In this document: positions 5,694-9,182 of the stretch, in pieces
Position numbering within the stretch: the stretch's first letter is position 1
Layout of the letters: every line of letters begins with the position of its first letter
DNA from: RECH01 sp964431105
Lineage (GTDB): Bacteria; Cyanobacteriota; Cyanobacteriia; RECH01
Direction of reading: 5' to 3'
Assembly (NCBI GenBank): GCA_964431105.1
Contig: CAYSIR010000163.1
Coordinates: 1 to 9,182, forward strand
Length of the DNA: 9,182 nucleotides
Position numbers and translations under genes: made by a program
The notes under the pieces: generated by a model
Database searches by the model: none
Told to the model about the DNA's origin: nothing
The model's input: the letters and a program-made list of their open reading frames with translations, nothing else

Positions 5694-6281
5694 ATGCTGA
5701 GTCAGAAGACTCAACTTAGGGCAATAATTATGTTAACTTTAGTAACGAAGTTGCTTCGTAGGTATGTTATGTTTACGGTTCAGCGTTTAATGGGATGTGC
5801 GTTGCCAGTACTGTTAGCGATCGCTATGATCATTGGTGTGCGCCCTGATGCGGTCATGGCAGCGAGTTCAGCAGCCATTCGAGCCTATGATGACGTGAAT
5901 GTAACGGGTCAGGATTTTTCTGGCGAAAGCTTGGTTCAGGCAGAATTTAACAATGCAAGGCTAGCCGGTGCAAACTTTAGCGGGGCTGATTTACGAGGAG
6001 CCGTGTTCAATGGCTCGGTGCTGAAGGGTGCAAATTTAGAAGGGATTGATTTCACAGACGGCATCGCTTACTTGAGCGACTTAGGCGAGGCTGATCTATC
6101 CGATGGGGTTTTCACCTCTGCTATGATGCTGAAATCTAATTTTCGCAACGCAACGGTCACGGGAGCAGACTTCAGCTATGCGATGCTCGATCGCGACCAA
6201 GTCTTGTACCTTTGCGAAACGGCTAGCGGCGTGAATCCAAAGACCGGGGTGGATACGCGAGAATCTCTAGGTTGTCGGTAG
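5694..6281 (+). CDS. Secreted (probably thylakoid-lumenal) pentapeptide-repeat protein
   Basis: At full length 195 residues. A hydrophobic segment 'LPVLLAIAMIIGV' followed by 'AVMA|ASS' (cut after residue 56) is a Sec-type signal peptide. Residues about 72-165 are A(D/N)LXX-type pentapeptides ('GANFSGADLRGAVF', 'GANLEGIDF', 'EADLSDGVF', 'GADFSYAML'), which form a right-handed beta-helix. The tail 'LYLCETASGVNPKTGVDTRESLGCR' has Cys174 and Cys194, a likely disulfide, and resembles plant and cyanobacterial lumenal pentapeptide proteins (from memory). Function is unknown. The start is uncertain: ATG 5694 has the best ribosome site (GAGGA, 8 nt upstream), but that site belongs to a MITE-like repeat and gives a long 56-residue leader. 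ATG 5730 (AGGG upstream) and ATG 5769 (TAGGT upstream) are alternatives, and 5769 would give an ordinary 31-residue signal peptide. Confidence 0.85.
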   Translation: MLSQKTQLRAIIMLTLVTKLLRRYVMFTVQRLMGCALPVLLAIAMIIGVRPDAVMAASSAAIRAYDDVNVTGQDFSGESLVQAEFNNARLAGANFSGADLRGAVFNGSVLKGANLEGIDFTDGIAYLSDLGEADLSDGVFTSAMMLKSNFRNATVTGADFSYAMLDRDQVLYLCETASGVNPKTGVDTRESLGCR

Positions 6282-6366
6282 ATGGCGATTAGCAGATAAG
6301 TTGGGGATATGATGGAGTTTCCATTGGGTCGGATTACTTGAATAAGAAAATAGAATTGACGATAGC

Positions 6367-6415
6367 AGCTTAGCAGGATGAATGAATCCCATCAATTGAT
6401 GGTGCCTACTAAGCT
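6367..6415. other. Imperfect two-tier palindrome between convergent genes
   Basis: The outer arms AGCTTAGCAGG (6367-6377) and CCTACTAAGCT (6405-6415) pair with one mismatch. Inside, CCATCAATTGATGG (6389-6402) is a perfect palindrome. It lies between the pentapeptide gene (+) and the transporter (-). It could be a bidirectional transcription end, but neither side has a convincing T-run. Confidence 0.3.
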
Positions 6416-6515
6416 CGGCGCGATTAAGCTTTTCTGTACCTGCAAGCGATTGTAACTAAGAATTTCCTTAACGCCCTGCGCGCCAACGTGTGTCGTTAAG
6501 ACAATCGGCGGTCTG

Positions 6516-7475
6516 CTAAGACTCAGCCGCTTTAGCCTGCTGGCTTTTCTCATACCCTAGGACAGCAATACTGAGGACAACCAGCAATACTCCAACGACT
6601 TGGCGAATATTCAAGTTTTCCTGCAATAGAATCCAAGCGATAACGGTTGTTAGGATAGGATTGCTGACCGCTACAATGGACATGATGGCAGCACTGATCA
6701 GATGAATTCCCACGTTGTAGAGCAGTTGCCCTGTCAAGGTAAGCAGTGATGCAACGATGCTAATTCCCCAAACAGCGCTCCATGCATCCGGCGGCACATC
6801 AATATTAACGACGCTTAAGCAGACTGTTGAAAGGATTGCCATGACTATAAAGTTAACGACTGTGAAGGGAACGGGATGAATTTCAGAAAAGCAGGTTTGT
6901 GCCAAAATGCCCTGAATGGAGTAAGTAATGCAGGCCCCAAAGGCTGCCGCTACACCTACTATGACCCCGCCATCCGCTAGTCCGTTTGTGCTGGGTACAA
7001 CTAAGATGCTGCCAGTCAACACAACACCCGTGACAACAATTCGCAATAAGCTAGGGCGATCGCCAAATATCTTCCAAGACAAGAAACCCGTAATGACTGG
7101 ATGGGTAAAAAACAGGACAGTAGCCGTCCCAGCCGGAATAAATGCGATCGCAACAAATAAGAAGGCAAGGGCGCAAAATAAGAAACTGCTGCTGACTACG
7201 ACCCGCCACAGAAGCGATCGCTTAGATGGATGAATCAATTGCTGTAGGGCGGAGCGAGTACCTGGGTAAAAACGTGGAGCTAATACCAACATCATCGGTA
7301 AAATCAAGATGGAACGCAGTTGCAGCACCAAAATCGAATGCGCAACGGTCGCTGACAAAAAACCGCCCCAGAGCATTTGCCCCATGATTGCGCTTTCTGA
7401 GAAGATAACTCGCAAAAGAACATTTTGAGACGCCAAACACAGCGACCCAATAATAATTACAATGAATCCTAGCAT
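6516..7475 (-). CDS. EamA/DMT-superfamily inner-membrane transporter
   Basis: A 319-residue very hydrophobic protein with about ten membrane segments arranged as two EamA repeats. The first ends in 'PAGTATVLFFTHPVITGFLSWKIFGDRP', the second in 'LISAAIMSIVAVSNPILTTVIAWILLQENLNIRQVVG', each carrying the family's Pro-x-x-(T/G) helix and the acidic (D/E)-rich turn before the last helix. A hydrophilic loop ('PGTRSALQQLIHPSKRS') separates early helices. The family exports or imports metabolites such as amino acids, nucleotides or drugs; the substrate cannot be told from sequence. The ATG at 7475 is preferred, as GGA sits 6 nt upstream and the protein opens directly with a membrane helix. A TTG at 7499 would add eight residues. 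The gene is alone on its strand and convergent with the pentapeptide gene. Confidence 0.88.
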   Translation of the reverse strand: MLGFIVIIIGSLCLASQNVLLRVIFSESAIMGQMLWGGFLSATVAHSILVLQLRSILILPMMLVLAPRFYPGTRSALQQLIHPSKRSLLWRVVVSSSFLFCALAFLFVAIAFIPAGTATVLFFTHPVITGFLSWKIFGDRPSLLRIVVTGVVLTGSILVVPSTNGLADGGVIVGVAAAFGACITYSIQGILAQTCFSEIHPVPFTVVNFIVMAILSTVCLSVVNIDVPPDAWSAVWGISIVASLLTLTGQLLYNVGIHLISAAIMSIVAVSNPILTTVIAWILLQENLNIRQVVGVLLVVLSIAVLGYEKSQQAKAAES

Positions 7476-7508
7476 CTCTGATCCAGTAAAAAACTGCAAG
7501 TCTAGACA

Positions 7509-7537
7509 GTTAACCTAAGACAAACCAAATGGTTAAC
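7509..7537. promoter_or_regulatory. Inverted repeat upstream of the transporter gene (possible operator)
   Basis: GTTAACC (7509-7515) and GGTTAAC (7531-7537) are perfect complements separated by 15 bp, 34 bp upstream of the ATG at 7475 on the minus strand. The spacing would put the half-sites on the same face of DNA about two turns apart, as for a dimeric regulator. No regulator gene is adjacent, so this is tentative. Confidence 0.25.
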
Positions 7538-7679
7538 GTAGTATAGCGGTTTCAGAATCCCCATAGATGCTCAGCGGTGAATTGCAAATTCAGAGATTTC
7601 TGAAGGATACTCTGTAGACTGTTATGCAATATCTCTCACCAATTTACAGGTGAGTCAATGCAGAATTTTAGGCTGGTTT

Positions 7680-7790
7680 GTGAGTGAATCAATGCAGTCA
7701 GTGAATGACTTGAGCAAGGCACAACAGGATTATCATCAATACTTGCCAAAAAATGTATGGATTGTAACGTTGTTAGCGATCGCCTTTTGA
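7680..7790 (+). CDS. Doubtful short ORF with hydrophobic C-terminus
   Basis: GTG at 7680 (internal ATG at 7692) opens 36 codons ending 'NVWIVTLLAIAF' before TGA at 7788. A TAGG sequence lies about 9 nt upstream of the GTG. After the TGA the same frame stays open for about 37 more codons, to a TAG near 7904. It could be a tiny membrane protein, the remnant of a longer gene, or chance. I do not recognise it. Confidence 0.15.
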   Translation: MSESMQSVNDLSKAQQDYHQYLPKNVWIVTLLAIAF

Positions 7791-8031
7791 AAATCGCCCA
7801 TTGCTCTGCCAACCCATGGGGAAATTGGCTTGCGGCAGGGGTTCCTGTCTTTCGGAGGGTGCTTTATGACGCTTTGCATCGGTTCTAGCCTGCTCCGATG
7901 CTAGCTGACTGGAAATCAGTCACCTTAAGCTATCTAATGCCGTTTTGCAGCGATTGTGCGATCGCCCAAACTGAGTCACAGCAGTGCCCTAGGGATTCAG
8001 ATATTAGGGTGCATCATCCTATTCTAAACTG

Positions 8032-8067
8032 CCAGTATCATGTCCAGTATCATGTCCAGTGTCATTT
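8032..8067 (+). repeat. Three tandem 12-bp units
   Basis: CCATG-like units: CCAGTATCATGT occurs twice exactly (8032-8043, 8044-8055), followed by CCAGTGTCATTT (10 of 12). It is a short tandem duplication with no visible function. Confidence 0.7.
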
Positions 8068-8130
8068 GGAGGATGGAGCAGAATCCATTTCATAACCGCG
8101 CCGATTTTCGTTCAAATCTAAGCTTAAGCC

Positions 8131-8300
8131 GTTTGAACCGTTCTAAATGATTTGTGGGTAGTCGTCTATTGGTAATGATTTTTGGTGGTGTGGGCGACGC
8201 CCACACCACCAAAAATCATTATATGAAATCACTACCTGATTTGTGAATGAGATGGACGTTGTGAGGAAATTTCCGAAAAAATCTTTTGCACAATCGAAGT
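8131..8300 (+). mobile_element. Decayed family-1 MITE-like repeat interrupted by a family-2 element
   Basis: Left piece 'CCGTTCTAAATGATTTGTG' and right piece 'AATGAGATGGACGTTGTGAG' follow the family-1 order TAAATGAGTTGTG-AGTGAGAATGG-GTTGTGAGAA once the insertion 8157-8245 is removed. The central stem has decayed (GTTGTGAGGAAATTTCC against AAAATCTTTTGCACAA), and the right terminus cannot be placed exactly. Confidence 0.5.
8157..8236 (+). mobile_element. Family-2 MITE-like element with perfect 9-bp target duplication
   Basis: An 80-bp element with ends GGTAGT and ACTACC. Its core at 8174-8220 is a perfect 22-bp stem with a GAC loop. It is flanked on both sides by TGATTTGTG (8148-8156 and 8237-8245), a direct sign of insertion by a transposase that makes 9-bp duplications. 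It carries no coding frame, so it must be mobilised in trans. Confidence 0.85.
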
Positions 8301-8635
8301 GGAGCCTGCTGAAAAAACAAAATCTAGCCCACGGGTTATCGGCAATTTTTCAGGAGAATGGTGCAAAGCGTTGCTGAACGTATTGATTTCCCGTTTGCTT
8401 AAAACATACGCATCGTTTCGAGAACATTAACTAAACCCTTCTCATAGCCAGCCATTTGCTTTTTCAGCTAGACCTATTCATGGCACAATGATTTACAAAT
8501 CATTCGACTTCAGCAAGTTAAATCGTTTAAGATAATGATTGAGATTGTGATGAGGTAGTATTTCTCTATATAGCTTTAGGAATATGGCTTTAGAAGTAGA
8601 ATACTTCTTAAAATCATTCGTCAGTCCGTTACCTA
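8300..8635. other. Unassigned stretch, possibly a decayed insertion sequence
   Basis: It begins near GAGCCTGCTGAAAAAAC (8303-8319), a sequence that resembles some insertion-sequence ends (impression only). On the minus strand a frame reading 'LKKQMAGYEKGLVNVLETMRMF' ends at a TAA around 8401 but is closed upstream by a TAG. Nothing can be called a gene; an AT-rich minus-strand frame over 8493-8678 is unrecognised. Confidence 0.25.
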
Positions 8636-8797
8636 TCATGAGCGTTTGACTCTGCTTAACTGACCAACGATTTTGCACTGGGCATGAAAATCGTGCCCCT
8701 CCAAGATTTCAGACAAGGTAGGGTCAGGTTTCCAAGACTGCGCGGTAGTTAGGATTTGAACCATTGTGGCAGTCAACTTAGGGCTTGGATAGCTCAT
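8636..8797 (-). CDS. Possible small hypothetical protein, perhaps a truncated gene
   Basis: An ATG at 8797 (second ATG at 8764) opens a 53-codon frame on the minus strand: 'MSYPSPKLTATMVQIL', then 'SWKPDPTLSEILEGHDFHAQ', ending 'GQLSRVKRS'. The residue mix looks more protein-like than that of the neighbouring frames. No good ribosome site is seen and I recognise no family. The abrupt end after a basic stretch could mean a frameshifted remnant; an overlapping longer frame continues to 8493 in another phase. Confidence 0.25.
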   Translation of the reverse strand: MSYPSPKLTATMVQILTTAQSWKPDPTLSEILEGHDFHAQCKIVGQLSRVKRS

Positions 8798-9150
8798 TCA
8801 GGTTGGAACGTGAGTGACAGTGAAATTTGTAGGATACTATCAGACATACGAAACATTATCCCTCGCTGTTCCAAAATTGTTTTGAATGTCACTCACTTAA
8901 TTGCTATAGTTACTCTATTTAGTCGGAGTATGGAGTATTGGAGTTTGAGGGGTTGCCAACCCCATTTCTGCTTAATGGCGGTTCGATCGCGACCTTTTCC
9001 CCAAAAAGACTGATGCTGGATGACGCGAATAATCTGTCTACTGTCTCTTCTTTTCTCCAGCAGTGGTTCTACTGGGGTACACTGATTTACTGGGCCGCCT
9101 TTTGATACACTCATCAGCCGTGCAGCTAGGGTAAATCGGCTTATTCGTGT

Positions 9151-9182
9151 TGGTTTGATGGAAACTTGGTTTGATGGAAACT
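9151..9182 (+). repeat. Two tandem 16-bp units at the window edge
   Basis: TGGTTTGATGGAAACT is repeated exactly at 9151-9166 and 9167-9182, and the array may run on past the window. There are no spacers between the units, so it is a tandem repeat rather than a CRISPR array. Confidence 0.7.

Larger units (their letters stand above)
7500..8147. other. Gene-free stretch upstream of the transporter
   Basis: It holds an inverted repeat near the transporter start, a small hairpin CTCACC/GGTGAG (7635-7640 and 7649-7654), two near-identical 13-mers (TGAGTCAATGCAG at 7651 and TGAATCAATGCAG at 7685), two HIP1 sites, one doubtful short open frame and a 12-bp triplicate. No confident gene is visible on either strand. 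Confidence 0.5.

Noticed and set aside
6467..6500. CTTAACG/CGTTAAG inverted repeat as terminator of the transporter gene
   Set aside because: Only a 7-bp stem with a 20-nt loop, followed on the minus strand by GGAAATTCTT rather than a T-run.
7898..8095. Plus-strand 65-residue frame
   Set aside because: Its C-terminal part is only the translated 12-bp tandem repeat, and the rest has no start signal or protein-like pattern.
8741..8775. GGTTCAAATCC on the minus strand, like a tRNA T-loop
   Set aside because: The flanking bases do not form the 5-bp T-stem, and no anticodon or acceptor stem can be built around it.
8893..9114. Minus-strand 73-residue frame, and the overlapping plus-strand frame 8756-9013
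   Set aside because: No ribosome site, unnatural Arg/Gln/Trp-rich composition and no recognised family; they look like chance frames over the GGGGTTGCCAACCCC palindrome region.
9151..9182. Edge repeat as a CRISPR array
   Set aside because: The units touch each other with no spacers and are too short for a CRISPR repeat.

Overview
The window looks like a cyanobacterial chromosome. The octamer GCGATCGC (HIP1) occurs about 14 times in 9.2 kb, where roughly 0.14 would be expected by chance. The genes agree with this: a PATAN/DUF4388 protein, a Roadblock/GTPase pair and a pentapeptide protein with a lumenal-type C-terminus. Genus cannot be fixed from the sequence.

Region 1 (141-2643, + strand) holds four genes in one direction with even gaps of 67-72 nt: a Roadblock/LC7 protein, a small Ras/MglA-like GTPase, a PATAN (DUF4388) protein with a winged-helix-like segment and no receiver domain, and a small V4R/methanogen-output-domain-like protein with three cysteines. 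I read it as a GTPase switch (Roadblock regulator plus GTPase) with an adaptor (PATAN) and a possible ligand- or metal-sensing output protein. It is the best candidate for a poorly described system here.

Region 2 (2644-3244) has no gene. It holds a GC-rich hairpin, a perfect 93-bp palindromic repeat, a decayed relative of it, and a relic of a second repeat family.

Region 3 (3245-5028, + strand) encodes an amidoligase-family protein followed by a small bacteriohemerythrin, closed by a strong terminator at 5070-5109. The pair is bracketed by identical 93-bp direct repeats at 2696 and 5199.

Region 4 (5029-5693) is repeat-rich and without a recognised gene. A member of the second family (about 80 bp) abuts the second 93-bp copy, then comes an unexplained GC-rich stretch, then another 80-bp member ending 3 nt before a candidate start codon of the pentapeptide gene.

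Region 5 (5694-7499) has a secreted pentapeptide-repeat protein (+) convergent with an EamA/DMT transporter (-).

Region 6 (7500-9182) holds no confident gene: a few short open frames, small tandem repeats, and an 80-bp element with a perfect 9-bp target duplication inserted into an old member of the 93-bp family. The main non-coding theme is two interacting families of short non-autonomous (MITE-like) elements whose nesting order can be read from the sequence.
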